A DNA stretch of 64,000 bases from an uncultured Lachnospiraceae bacterium (GTDB lineage: Bacteria > Bacillota > Clostridia > Lachnospirales > Lachnospiraceae), in assembly GCA_910585625.1 (NCBI GenBank), contig CAJUFQ010000014.1, positions 23,669 to 87,668 on the forward strand. The letters run 5' to 3'. Each line of letters begins with the position of its first letter. Within the stretch, counting starts at the first letter, position 1. Made by a program: the position numbers and the translations under genes. Positions 34,976 through 43,668 of this stretch are shown in pieces. Under the pieces are notes generated by a model. That model was not told the DNA's origin. It made no database searches and was given only the letters and a program-made list of their open reading frames with translations.

Positions 34976-35994
34976 ACCGTAAAAATTTAATCAGCGCCAT
35001 TGTCTTTATTATGTTGGCAGCCTTGACGTTTTATGTGATTTTCAAAGGGAATGATATGGAGGCGGTCCTGGAATCTATCAGGAACCTGAACCCGCTGTAT
35101 TTATGCGCGGCGGCTCTCACGGCATTTTTTTTCGTGTCGGCAGAAGGGTTTATGATTTGCTATCTGCTCAGGGCCTTGAATTATAAGACAAGCGCGGCCA
35201 CTTGCGTCAAGTATTCTTTTGTGGGTTTTTTCTTCTCGGGCATCACGCCTTCCGCGACCGGCGGGCAGCCCATGCAGCTTTACTATATGCAGAAGGAGGG
35301 GCATAAGGTTTCGGACAGTTCTGTGGTATTGATGACGGTGGCTGTGATATATAAATTTGTTTTGGTGGTTATGGGCATCGGCATTTTGATTTTTTATTAT
35401 GGCCCTTTGGCAGATTATCTGCAAGGCTACCTATACCTCTATTACCTGGGGCTGTTTTTGAACACGCTGCTGGTAGTAATCCTCCTCTTCGTCATGGTCA
35501 GCCCGAAGTGTTTCAAAGCTTTGGTTGTCGGCGGGGAGAAATTGTTGAAGAAATTACATATCCTTAAAACTTCTGGGGAGCGGACGAGGAAGCTGATTGA
35601 GATGGCAGACCAGTATCACGAGGCCGTGCTGTTTTTCCTCAAGAACAAAAGCAAGATTTATGCAGTCATTGCTTTTACTGTCGTCCAGAGATGCAGCGTG
35701 TTTTACCTGACATGGCTGATCTACAGAGGCATGGGGCTGGAAGGGGCCGACGCTATAACCGTGATGAGCCTGCAGGCAGCGATTTATATTGCGGTCGACA
35801 TGCTTCCGCTGCCTGGCGCGCAGGGCATCACGGAGATGATGTATAAGACGGCGTTCTCCCAGATTTTTACCGGAGCCAGCCTGACAGCGTCCATGTGCGT
35901 CACCCGAGGGCTGAATTTCTACATGGTGCTGATTGTCAGCGCTGTCGTGGCGGCGTGGTGCCATCTGAAATCACAAGTAAAAGGCGCGGCATGA
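34972..35994 (+). CDS. LPG synthase TM/UPF0104 family membrane protein
   Basis: A 340-residue integral membrane protein with about eight helices, of the family of the transmembrane (flippase) half of MprF and of YbhN. The conserved FVGFFFSGITPSATGGQPMQ (about residues 82-101) and DMLPLPGAQGITE (near 275) are both present. The family includes lipid flippases; here the lysyl-transferase domain is absent. Coupled to a glycosyltransferase and a papain-fold protein, it may move a glycolipid made by the first gene (inference). The start ATG overlaps the preceding stop. Confidence 0.82.
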   Translation: MNRKNLISAIVFIMLAALTFYVIFKGNDMEAVLESIRNLNPLYLCAAALTAFFFVSAEGFMICYLLRALNYKTSAATCVKYSFVGFFFSGITPSATGGQPMQLYYMQKEGHKVSDSSVVLMTVAVIYKFVLVVMGIGILIFYYGPLADYLQGYLYLYYLGLFLNTLLVVILLFVMVSPKCFKALVVGGEKLLKKLHILKTSGERTRKLIEMADQYHEAVLFFLKNKSKIYAVIAFTVVQRCSVFYLTWLIYRGMGLEGADAITVMSLQAAIYIAVDMLPLPGAQGITEMMYKTAFSQIFTGASLTASMCVTRGLNFYMVLIVSAVVAAWCHLKSQVKGAA

Positions 35995-36009
35995 AAATGC
36001 CTGCGCCTT
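35981..36009 (+). terminator. Hairpin overlapping the end of the flippase-like gene
   Basis: AAGGCGCGGCAT-GAAA-ATGCCTGCGCCTT, with one bulged base, includes the stop codon at 35992-35994. The following convergent gene ends at 36029, so it may end transcripts from both sides. Confidence 0.65.
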
Positions 36010-36028
36010 GCAGATTTTAACCCATATA

Positions 36029-37492
36029 TCAGAATTGATGGTGTTCTGCGGAAAGTTCCCGCAGGATATTGCGTTTCATTTCAAACAGATTGTCAGACAG
36101 ATCTACATAGACTTTGCTGGGATTGGAGAAACGTTTTGTCTCATTCCACAGCGTATCTTTTTCCTGTTCGCAGTATTTCCGGATTTCCATGACGCTCGGA
36201 GATTCATAGACGCACTTCCCTTTTTCAAATATTTGCACCGGCAGTTGGCGCATCGTGTAGGCGCCTCCTATCAGCGTGGTGTATTTCCAGGTTTCCAGCG
36301 GGTCAAAGATGCGGAGGTTTTTTCCGCAGTCAAACGTCTCGCCTTCCAGGCAGATTAAGTCAGCCTTGATTTTGCCGGAGTCTTTTTCGTAAATCCGGTA
36401 GATGGTCTTATTTCCGGGATTCGTGACTTTTTCCGTATTTTCCGAGAGCTTAATTTTTGGTATGAATCTGCCATTTTCATCTTGTATGGCGGCAAGCTTG
36501 TATACGCCGCCGAACGCGGGGGTGTCTTTGGAAGTGATGAGGTTGGTTCCTACGCCCCAGGAAGTAATGGCTGCGCCCTGGGCTTTGAGGTTTTCAATCA
36601 GATACTCGTCCAAATCGTTGGATGCAGAGATGACGGCGTCCCGGAAGCCGGCATTGTCCAGCATTTTCCGCGCCTGCTTGGAGAGGTATGCCAGGTCTCC
36701 GCTGTCCATGCGGATGCCGTAGTTGGTGAGAGGGATATTTTCACCGCGCATTTCCTGGAAGACTCGGATTGCATTGGGGATGCCGGATTTCAAGGTATCG
36801 TAGGTGTCCACGAGCAGGATGCAGGCAGAAGGGTAATATCTGGCATAAGCCTTGAACGCCGTGTATTCATCCGGGAAGCTCATAATCCAGCTGTGGGCGT
36901 GCGTACCCTTGACGGGGACGTCAAAATGCTTGCCGCAGAGGACGTTTGAAGTGCCGCAGCACCCGCCGATGACCGCCGCCCGCGCGCCATAGATCCCAGC
37001 GTCCGGCCCCTGCGCACGTCGCAGGCCGAACTCCATCACGCCGTCATTGCCGGCCGCATAGCAGACGCGCGCGGCTTTGGTAGCGATAAGGCTCTGGTGG
37101 TTTAAAATATTCAGTATGGCGGTTTCCACCAGCTGGGCTTCCATGATGGGGGCAATTACCTTAATCAGGGGTTCCCGCGGGAAGACAACTGTGCCTTCCG
37201 GGACGGCATAGATGTCGCCGGAAAACCGGAAACCTTGCAGATATTCCAGGAAATCATCTTCGAAAATCCCCAAAGATTTCAGGTAAGCAATATCGGATTC
37301 ATCGAACCGCAGATGCTCTATATAATCAATAATCTGCGCGAGGCCGGCGCAGACAGCATAGCCGCCGTTGTCGGGGTTCGTGCGGTAGAATGCATCAAAT
37401 ACTACGACGCAGTGGTTTTTTGTTTTGAAATATCCCTGCATCATGGTCAGCTCATACAAATCTGTCAGCAGGGTCAGATGGTCTGTAATCAT
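36029..37492 (-). CDS. pncB: Nicotinate phosphoribosyltransferase
   Basis: A 487-residue enzyme that makes nicotinate mononucleotide from nicotinate and PRPP for NAD salvage. The start MITDHLTLLTDLYELTMMQG is characteristic of the family. FRTNPDNGGYAV, EFGLRRAQGPDAG and the phosphoribosyl-binding region near VDTYDTLKSGIPNA are all present, as is the GIRMDSGDLAYLS motif. I chose the ATG at 37492 (AAAGGAG upstream); the frame continues upstream without coding character. An NAD synthetase is encoded at 49720, giving two steps of the same pathway in the window. Confidence 0.93.
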   Translation of the reverse strand: MITDHLTLLTDLYELTMMQGYFKTKNHCVVVFDAFYRTNPDNGGYAVCAGLAQIIDYIEHLRFDESDIAYLKSLGIFEDDFLEYLQGFRFSGDIYAVPEGTVVFPREPLIKVIAPIMEAQLVETAILNILNHQSLIATKAARVCYAAGNDGVMEFGLRRAQGPDAGIYGARAAVIGGCCGTSNVLCGKHFDVPVKGTHAHSWIMSFPDEYTAFKAYARYYPSACILLVDTYDTLKSGIPNAIRVFQEMRGENIPLTNYGIRMDSGDLAYLSKQARKMLDNAGFRDAVISASNDLDEYLIENLKAQGAAITSWGVGTNLITSKDTPAFGGVYKLAAIQDENGRFIPKIKLSENTEKVTNPGNKTIYRIYEKDSGKIKADLICLEGETFDCGKNLRIFDPLETWKYTTLIGGAYTMRQLPVQIFEKGKCVYESPSVMEIRKYCEQEKDTLWNETKRFSNPSKVYVDLSDNLFEMKRNILRELSAEHHQF

Positions 37493-37687
37493 AATTGGGA
37501 AAAGCTCCTTTCGGCTGTTTTGGTAAAAGTATATCACAGGAAAGCCGGTGGCTGCAACTGGACTTAGAGTGTGATTTATTTGTGATTTGTATGCAGGAGC
37601 CCTTTCCATTTAAGAAAAAATGTGATACTCTATTGCGTAGGTCATGAATCATTCTATATTTTTTAAGAAAGAAAGGTAAATAATTTT

Positions 37688-38788
37688 ATGAAAAAGAAAA
37701 TGATAGTATTATTGGCGGCCCTGTGCGCGGTTGTGCTGGCTGGCGGCTGCGGGGGCAAGAATGAGAATGGGAACGACAGCGTAAAGCTTGGAGAATATAA
37801 AGGCCTGGAGCTTACGCTTGGCAGTTATGAAGTCACAGACGAGGACGTCAAGAACCATATCGAGACGAAGCTTACCTCCTATCCCGTATATGAGGACACG
37901 GGCAAGAAAAAAGTAGAGGAAGGGGACATCGTGAATATCGACTATGAAGGCCTAAAAGACGGCGTGGCTTTTGACGGCGGCACGGCAGAGGGCGCGAACC
38001 TGGAAATTGGTTCCAACAGCTTTATCGATGGATTTGAAGATGGGCTGGTGGGCAAGAAAGTGGGGGAGAAGGTGGAGCTGAACCTCACGTTCCCCGAAGA
38101 TTACCAGAACCCGGAACTGGCAGGACAGGCGGTCGTTTTCAAGGTGACGATTAACAAGATTGTCAAAGAGAACTTTATGACGTACGATACCATGACCGAT
38201 GATTTTGTGGCAGGCAATTTCGTCAGCGACGGTTACGAGAGCGTCGATGACATGAAAAAGGGCGTCAGGGAGGAACTGGAGAGCAACAATGAGAGCAATA
38301 AGCAGACGGACATCCAGAATGCAATTTTTGAGAAGCTGCACGAGACTAGCTCGGTGACGCTGCCGGATGGGCTGCTGGAGCAGAGAATCCAGGAGTATAT
38401 GGATCAGTTTACGGAGAACTTAAAGACCAGCTATAACATGGAGCTTGCCGATTATCTGAGCAGCATGGGCACGACGGAAGAAGAGTTTGACGGGCAGGTG
38501 CGCCAGTATATCGAGGAAAGCCTCACAAACCAGCTTTTGTTGGAGGAGATTGCCAAGAAGGAGAATATCCAGTCTGACGAAGAGGGCCTGAACAAATACA
38601 AGCAGGATATCATTTCTGACTATGGGTATGAGGACGAGGACGCTTTGGTGGAACAGTACGGTGAGGATTATATCAAGAATGCCTACATCAGCGACAAGGC
38701 GATGCAGTTTATCATTGACAATGCTAAGATAACGTATGACGCTAATGTCGATACCAATGCAGAGGCGGCAGAGCCAACAGCCCCCTGA
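37688..38788 (+). CDS. Trigger-factor-like peptidyl-prolyl isomerase lipoprotein
   Basis: A 366-residue secreted lipoprotein. The signal peptide ends in a lipobox with Cys21 (VLAGGCGG). An FKBP-type domain follows (about 75-160: EEGDIVNIDYEGLKDG, then IDGFEDGLVG, and LAGQAVVFKVTI), then a trigger-factor-like helical C-terminal domain (165-350). The ribosome-binding N-terminal domain of true trigger factor is absent, so this is an extracellular foldase, a role comparable to PrsA. AAGAAAGGTAAATAATTTT precedes the start. It lies alone, divergent from pncB and upstream of asnS. Confidence 0.85.
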   Translation: MKKKMIVLLAALCAVVLAGGCGGKNENGNDSVKLGEYKGLELTLGSYEVTDEDVKNHIETKLTSYPVYEDTGKKKVEEGDIVNIDYEGLKDGVAFDGGTAEGANLEIGSNSFIDGFEDGLVGKKVGEKVELNLTFPEDYQNPELAGQAVVFKVTINKIVKENFMTYDTMTDDFVAGNFVSDGYESVDDMKKGVREELESNNESNKQTDIQNAIFEKLHETSSVTLPDGLLEQRIQEYMDQFTENLKTSYNMELADYLSSMGTTEEEFDGQVRQYIEESLTNQLLLEEIAKKENIQSDEEGLNKYKQDIISDYGYEDEDALVEQYGEDYIKNAYISDKAMQFIIDNAKITYDANVDTNAEAAEPTAP

Positions 38789-38855
38789 TAAGGCGGGGAC
38801 TTGCGGCAGCCTGGCGTGCTGCCTGTGGAATTAACATGAAGGAAGGAGAGAAGTT

Positions 38856-40247
38856 ATGGAATTGGTGAATATCAAAGACTTATATCGTAAAAAGGAAGAA
38901 TATATGGAGCGGGAGGTAAGCATTGGCGGCTGGGTGCGCAGCATCCGTGGTTCAAAAAATTTTGGGTTCATTGTGGTGAATGACGGGACATTTTTTGAGC
39001 CTTTGCAGGTGGTATACCATGACAAACTGCCCAATTTCGCAGAGGTAGAGAAGACAAATGTGGGCGCGGCCATCATTGTCACAGGCAAGCTGGTGGCCAC
39101 GCCTCAGGCCAAGCAGCCTTTTGAGATTCAGGCGGAGGAGATTGCCATCGAGGGGAAATCCACGCCGGAATATCCGCTGCAGAAAAAACGCCACAGTTTT
39201 GAATACCTGAGGACAATCTCACACCTGAGGCCGCGCACAAATACGTTTGAGGCGGTATTCCGGGTGCGTTCCCTGATTGCTTATGCAATCCACAAATTTT
39301 TCCAGGAGAGGGATTTTGTCTATGTCCACACGCCCTTGATTACCGGGAGCGACTGTGAAGGGGCGGGCGAGATGTTCCAGGTGACGACGCTGGATCTGAA
39401 CGATATCCCCAAGAATCAGGATGGCACGGTGGATTTTACCCAGGATTTCTTCAACAAGCCTACCAATCTGACTGTGAGCGGGCAGCTGAATGGGGAATCC
39501 TACGCGATGGCGTTTAAGAATATCTATACGTTCGGGCCTACTTTCCGTGCGGAGAATTCCAATACCACAAGGCATGCGGCGGAATTCTGGATGATTGAGC
39601 CGGAGATTGCCTTTGCGGATTTAAAGGACGACATGGTTTTGGCGGAGAGTATGCTCAAGTATATCATCAATTATGTGCTGGAGCATGCCCCGGAAGAAAT
39701 GCAGTTTTTCAATAATTTCGTAGACAAGGGACTGCTGGAACGTCTGAGGCATGTGGCTGATTCTGAGTTTGCCCATGTGACATATACAGAAGCGGTCGAG
39801 ATTTTAGAGAAGAATAACGATAATTTTGAGTACAAGATATCCTGGGGAGCAGATTTGCAGACGGAACATGAACGCTACCTGACGGAGGAAGTGTTTAAAC
39901 GCCCGGTATTCGTGACGGACTATCCCAAGGAAATTAAAGCATTTTATATGAAGCTGAATCCTGATGGCAAGACGGTTGCCGCAGTAGACTGCCTTGTACC
40001 GGGGATTGGGGAAATCATTGGCGGAAGCCAGAGGGAAGATGACTATGAAAAGCTGTGCCAGCGCATGGAGGAGCTGGGGCTGAACAAAGAAGATTACGGC
40101 TTCTATCTGGATTTGCGTAAATATGGCACTGCCAGACATGCCGGGTTTGGGCTGGGCTTTGAACGGTGCGTCATGTACCTGACAGGCATGACGAATATCC
40201 GCGATGTCGTGCCGTTCCCCAGGACGGTAAATAACTGTGAACTGTAG
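38856..40247 (+). CDS. asnS: Asparagine-tRNA ligase
   Basis: A 463-residue class IIb aminoacyl-tRNA synthetase. The N-terminal OB-fold anticodon-binding domain covers about 15-110 (GGWVRSIRGSKNFGF). The catalytic domain has motif 2 (FRAENSNTTRHAAEFWMIEP, near 230-250) and motif 3 (GFGLGFERCVMYLTG, near 430-445). Length and motifs are normal. GAAGGAGAGAAGTT precedes ATG 38856. The upstream region lacks a recognisable T-box. A long terminator hairpin follows at 40288. Confidence 0.95.
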   Translation: MELVNIKDLYRKKEEYMEREVSIGGWVRSIRGSKNFGFIVVNDGTFFEPLQVVYHDKLPNFAEVEKTNVGAAIIVTGKLVATPQAKQPFEIQAEEIAIEGKSTPEYPLQKKRHSFEYLRTISHLRPRTNTFEAVFRVRSLIAYAIHKFFQERDFVYVHTPLITGSDCEGAGEMFQVTTLDLNDIPKNQDGTVDFTQDFFNKPTNLTVSGQLNGESYAMAFKNIYTFGPTFRAENSNTTRHAAEFWMIEPEIAFADLKDDMVLAESMLKYIINYVLEHAPEEMQFFNNFVDKGLLERLRHVADSEFAHVTYTEAVEILEKNNDNFEYKISWGADLQTEHERYLTEEVFKRPVFVTDYPKEIKAFYMKLNPDGKTVAAVDCLVPGIGEIIGGSQREDDYEKLCQRMEELGLNKEDYGFYLDLRKYGTARHAGFGLGFERCVMYLTGMTNIRDVVPFPRTVNNCEL

Positions 40248-40287
40248 TAGATTTATGACGGAACGGCTTCTCCGGGAACACCTTATT

Positions 40288-40352
40288 AAAATAAATAGGA
40301 ACGGTTATGGGCGGCTAAATAGATATGCCGCCTATAATCGTTCTTTATTTTA
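40288..40352 (+). terminator. Long terminator hairpin after asnS
   Basis: An A-rich left arm beginning AAAATAAATAGGAACG and ending GGGCGGC pairs with GCCGCCTATAATCG and TTCTTTATTTT. The stem is about 25 bp with a few mismatches. Its A-left/T-right flanks suit both strands; the convergent DHH gene ends at 40394. Confidence 0.85.
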
Positions 40353-40353
40353 T

Positions 40354-40383
40354 GAGAAAGACCTTGTTACACTAAAGTGTGAA
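40354..40383. repeat. Family A repeat, 5' fragment
   Basis: GAGAAAGACCTTGT-TACACT-AAAG-TGTGAA matches the start of the family A repeats at 9575 and 56565. The hairpin ACACTAAAGTGT replaces ACGCTAAAGCGT with both arms changed together. It is truncated after the first inner hairpin. Confidence 0.65.
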
Positions 40384-40393
40384 TGAGTGTAAA

Positions 40394-41407
40394 TTAAAAC
40401 TTGTCGGCTGGTTCTTTGAGTGAGGCATCCCTGGCTTTTGCTTCCATCTGTGCTATCACTTCCAGGAATGATTTCTGGATGGTGACGTGGATGTCCTCTC
40501 CTAATAACGGCAGCTTCCCGGAAGGAATCATGCCGCCGGCCATGGAAGGATGCCCGCCGCCGTCTCCGTAAGGGGCAAGCACCTGTGCAATCAAGTTCCC
40601 GGCATGGATGTGGTTCAGTTCACTGCGGACAGAAAAGCGGATGCTGTCCTTCTGAAAAGCGTAGATGACTGCGATATCCACGACATCCAGTGAGAGGATG
40701 AAGTCAGAGATAATGGCAATCAACGCCGGGGCGCAGTTGAAGGGGATATAGGCAAAGCCTGTCCGGTCAAATATCTGTATGTTTTGGATGGCTGCGCCGT
40801 ATGCACGGAGGTCGTCAAATTCCATGGTATTACAGTACATTTTCGAGACCAATGCCCAATCTGCATGGCAGAACAGATAGGAGAGCATTTCCGTATCCAG
40901 GGCGGTGGTTCCCCGGGTGAAATCGGCAGTATCCATCTTGATGCCGTATGCAAGAGCCGCCGCGCATTTCGGCGCAATCGGCGTGTCTGTGCTTTGGAAA
41001 TAGGAGGCCACAAGGCAGGAACACGATCCTACCGGGCGGATATCCTGATAAAGATATTTATAGGGAAAGAAGATGGGGTGGTGGTCAATACATGCCACTT
41101 CATCTCCGATTAAGTCTGTAACATTGCTGTTTTTTTTCTGGGAATCCACCAGCACGATGTAATCGTCTTCTTTCATATCAGGCACGTCATTTTTGGAATA
41201 CATGGTAATGCCAAAAGTTTCCAGCATGGCCTTTACGCTGAGCCTGTCAATTTTCCCATCATAACAGAGGGTAGCGGGGATGCCGTGGTGGGCCAGGAAG
41301 TTCTGCAGGCCGAAAGCGCTGGCTATCGCGTCTGGATCAGGGAAATTGTGCGTCTGGATAAATACGGTATGGTTCTCTAATGTTTTTACTAAATCTAAGG
41401 GGTTCAT
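40394..41407 (-). CDS. DHH/DHHA1 family phosphoesterase
   Basis: A 337-residue manganese-dependent phosphoesterase of the NrnA/DHH type. Metal-binding motifs are HNFPDPDAIASA (17-32 region), VLVDSQKK, VACIDHHPIF (the DHH motif) and a DHHA1 substrate motif PYGDGGGHPSMAGG near residue 285. Relatives degrade short oligonucleotides, pAp or cyclic dinucleotide products; the exact substrate is not decidable from sequence. GAAAAGGAGCTGTTC precedes the ATG. It lies convergent to asnS, and a second DHH enzyme (RecJ) is encoded next to it on the other strand. Confidence 0.87.
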   Translation of the reverse strand: MNPLDLVKTLENHTVFIQTHNFPDPDAIASAFGLQNFLAHHGIPATLCYDGKIDRLSVKAMLETFGITMYSKNDVPDMKEDDYIVLVDSQKKNSNVTDLIGDEVACIDHHPIFFPYKYLYQDIRPVGSCSCLVASYFQSTDTPIAPKCAAALAYGIKMDTADFTRGTTALDTEMLSYLFCHADWALVSKMYCNTMEFDDLRAYGAAIQNIQIFDRTGFAYIPFNCAPALIAIISDFILSLDVVDIAVIYAFQKDSIRFSVRSELNHIHAGNLIAQVLAPYGDGGGHPSMAGGMIPSGKLPLLGEDIHVTIQKSFLEVIAQMEAKARDASLKEPADKF

Positions 41408-41502
41408 GAACAGCTCCTTTTCATTATTTTAACTGATATTGGCAAGGGGCGCGGCCTTAAAGCAATGCAGACACATGCGCAAAAATTACAATGTATAAAA
41501 CA

Positions 41503-41666
41503 GTTCAAAAGGTTTCCATTGCGAAGCAATGGAAACAACATGCACAAAAATTATCTTGGGGAGCTAGCTTCCCAGAGTGATTTTCGTGCATTCTGTCTTT
41601 GCCGCATAAGCGGCAAGACCTTTTGAACAAGTAAATATATTCGTGCGACAGTGTCCTTTTGGTACT
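41503..41666. repeat. Cloverleaf-like intergenic repeat, family B (full copy plus tail)
   Basis: Terminal inverted repeat GTTCAAAAGG (41503-41512) and CCTTTTGAAC (41619-41628). Three arms lie inside: TTTCCATTGC-GAA-GCAATGGAAA; a long arm ATGCACAAAAATTA to GATTTTCGTGCAT with AGCT at its tip; and CTTTGCCGC-ATAA-GCGGCAAG. The tail GTAAATATATTCGTGC, then GTCCTTTTGGTACTA, is shared with 56789-56824 and, inverted, with 14534-14560. The rest of the 41408-41839 gap is A/T-rich leader without other clear signals. Confidence 0.8.
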
Positions 41667-41839
41667 AAAATATTAGCTGATATAAAAAATGGGGAGACTA
41701 AAAGTCAGGCTCCTTGCTCATGTCCAATAGTATCATAAATTCTTGAAAAAGTCACCATATTTTGCTATGATGCTCTCAGGGTAAGTTTCAGGCTTACTGA
41801 GAATATAGGTAATACGAAAGGTTCTGGGAGGAATAGGCT

Positions 41840-43603
41840 GTGCGGGAAAAATGGGTGGTTGCTGCCAAAAAAGCGGATTTTCAGGGAATTGCCAGGCGTT
41901 TTGGAATCGACCAGGTCACGGCGCGGGTTATCCGCAACCGGGAAGTCGTGGGAGATGACGCCATAGCGTCATACTTATATGGGACGCTTGAGGACTTAAA
42001 TAATCCTGCGCTGATGAAGGATATTATCCCGGCGGCAGGGATGCTGCAGGAGAAGATAAGGAAGGGCAGGCATATCCGTATCTTAGGTGATTATGATATT
42101 GATGGCGTACAGTCCGTCTATATCTTGTATTCTGCGCTGCGGCGATGCCGGGCAAATGTGGATTATGTGATACCAGACAGGGTTGCGGATGGCTACGGCG
42201 TCAACGAACGCCTGGTTTACCGGGCCAAGGAAGATGGGATAGACACGCTGCTTACCTGTGATAACGGAATTGCGGCGTTTCAAGAGATAATGCTGGCCAA
42301 GGAATTGGGCTTGTCCGTCATCATCACCGATCACCATGAAGTACCTTATGAAGAAGAGAGCGGAGAGCGTAAATACCGGGTTCCTCCGGCAGATGCGGTG
42401 GTGAATCCGAAACAGCCGGACTGCCCGTACCCTTTTAAGAATCTGTGCGGCGCGGCAGTCGCTTTTAAGCTTATCCAGGTGCTTTACCGGGAAATGGGAT
42501 TCCCGGATGAGGAAGCGTTGGTATATCTGGAAAATGCTGCGTTTGCCACGGTCGGCGACGTCATGGATCTGCAGGGTGAGAACCGGATTATTGTAAAAGA
42601 AGGACTGAAAGCGTTAAATCAGACTAAGAATTATGGAATGCGCGCGCTTGCTTCCAGGAACCAGATTCCCCTGGGGGCGATAAAGGCGTACCACATTGGG
42701 TTTGTGCTGGGCCCTTGTCTCAATGCCAGCGGGCGGCTGGATACAGCAAAGCGCGCGCTGCTCATGCTGCTGGCGGAGGATGAACGTCAGGCGGCGGAGT
42801 ACGCGGCAGAGCTTTACGATTTGAACGCGAGCCGCAAGGAACTGACGGAACAGGGAGTACGGCAGGCAAAAGAGCTGATAGGGCAGATGGGGCTGGAAAA
42901 AGATAAGGTAATGGTGATTTATCTGCCAGACTGTCATGAGAGCCTTGCGGGGATTATTGCCGGGCGCATCCGCGAACAGTACAACCGCCCGGTGTTTGTG
43001 CTGACCAAAAGCGAGGGTGGCGTGAAGGGTTCCGGGCGTTCGATTGAGCAGTATTCCATGTTTGAGGAGATGTCAAAATGCAAGGAATTATTTACGAAAT
43101 ACGGCGGGCATCCTATGGCGGCAGGGCTGTCCCTGCCAGAAGAGCATGTGGCGTTGTTCCGTCAGAAGATAAATGAGAATACATCATTGACAGAAGAAGA
43201 TTTGCGTGGGAAAATTGTAATAGATGTTCCCATGCCGCTTTCGTACATATCGAAAGAGCTGGCAGAGGAATTGGATATCCTGGAGCCATTTGGAAAATCT
43301 AATGGCAAACCGGTATTTGCCGACCGGGAAATCGAGATTCTGTCGCTGAAGATTCTGGGAAAGAACCAGAATGTGTGCAGGATGCAGATGAAAAGCGCGG
43401 ATTCGGCAGTATTGCCAGCGGTGTATTTTGGGGAGGCCGGGCAGTTCCTGGCATTCCTTGAGGAGAAATACGGAAGCCGTGCGCTGGCGCAGGCAATGGA
43501 GGGCGCAGGAGGCGGCATGAAGATTTCCGCAGTGTATTACCCGGAAATCAACAGATACAACGGAAGGGAAGACCTCCAGATTGTCGTAAAAAATTATTGT
43601 TAG
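41840..43603 (+). CDS. recJ: Single-strand-specific exonuclease RecJ
   Basis: A 587-residue DHH/DHHA1 nuclease that degrades single-stranded DNA 5' to 3' in recombination and mismatch repair. Motifs in order: GDYDIDGVQSVYIL (Asp-rich metal site), DNGIAAFQE, ITDHHEVP (DHH), FATVGDVMDL, GPCLNASGRLDTA and the DHHA1 motif TKYGGHPMAAGLSL, then an OB-fold tail. The start is GTG 41840, preceded by GGGAGGAATAG. Spacing and motif order are normal for RecJ. Confidence 0.9.
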   Translation: MREKWVVAAKKADFQGIARRFGIDQVTARVIRNREVVGDDAIASYLYGTLEDLNNPALMKDIIPAAGMLQEKIRKGRHIRILGDYDIDGVQSVYILYSALRRCRANVDYVIPDRVADGYGVNERLVYRAKEDGIDTLLTCDNGIAAFQEIMLAKELGLSVIITDHHEVPYEEESGERKYRVPPADAVVNPKQPDCPYPFKNLCGAAVAFKLIQVLYREMGFPDEEALVYLENAAFATVGDVMDLQGENRIIVKEGLKALNQTKNYGMRALASRNQIPLGAIKAYHIGFVLGPCLNASGRLDTAKRALLMLLAEDERQAAEYAAELYDLNASRKELTEQGVRQAKELIGQMGLEKDKVMVIYLPDCHESLAGIIAGRIREQYNRPVFVLTKSEGGVKGSGRSIEQYSMFEEMSKCKELFTKYGGHPMAAGLSLPEEHVALFRQKINENTSLTEEDLRGKIVIDVPMPLSYISKELAEELDILEPFGKSNGKPVFADREIEILSLKILGKNQNVCRMQMKSADSAVLPAVYFGEAGQFLAFLEEKYGSRALAQAMEGAGGGMKISAVYYPEINRYNGREDLQIVVKNYC

Positions 43604-43668
43604 CGCAGCAGCTTGTGAATATTTGCTGTGCCGGGAATCGTTATATCATATAGAGAGAGGGAAAAATA

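Noticed and set aside
38789..38855. T-box riboswitch upstream of asnS
   Set aside because: The leader is only 67 bases with a small GGCAGC/GCTGCC hairpin; there is no T-box sequence, specifier loop or terminator.
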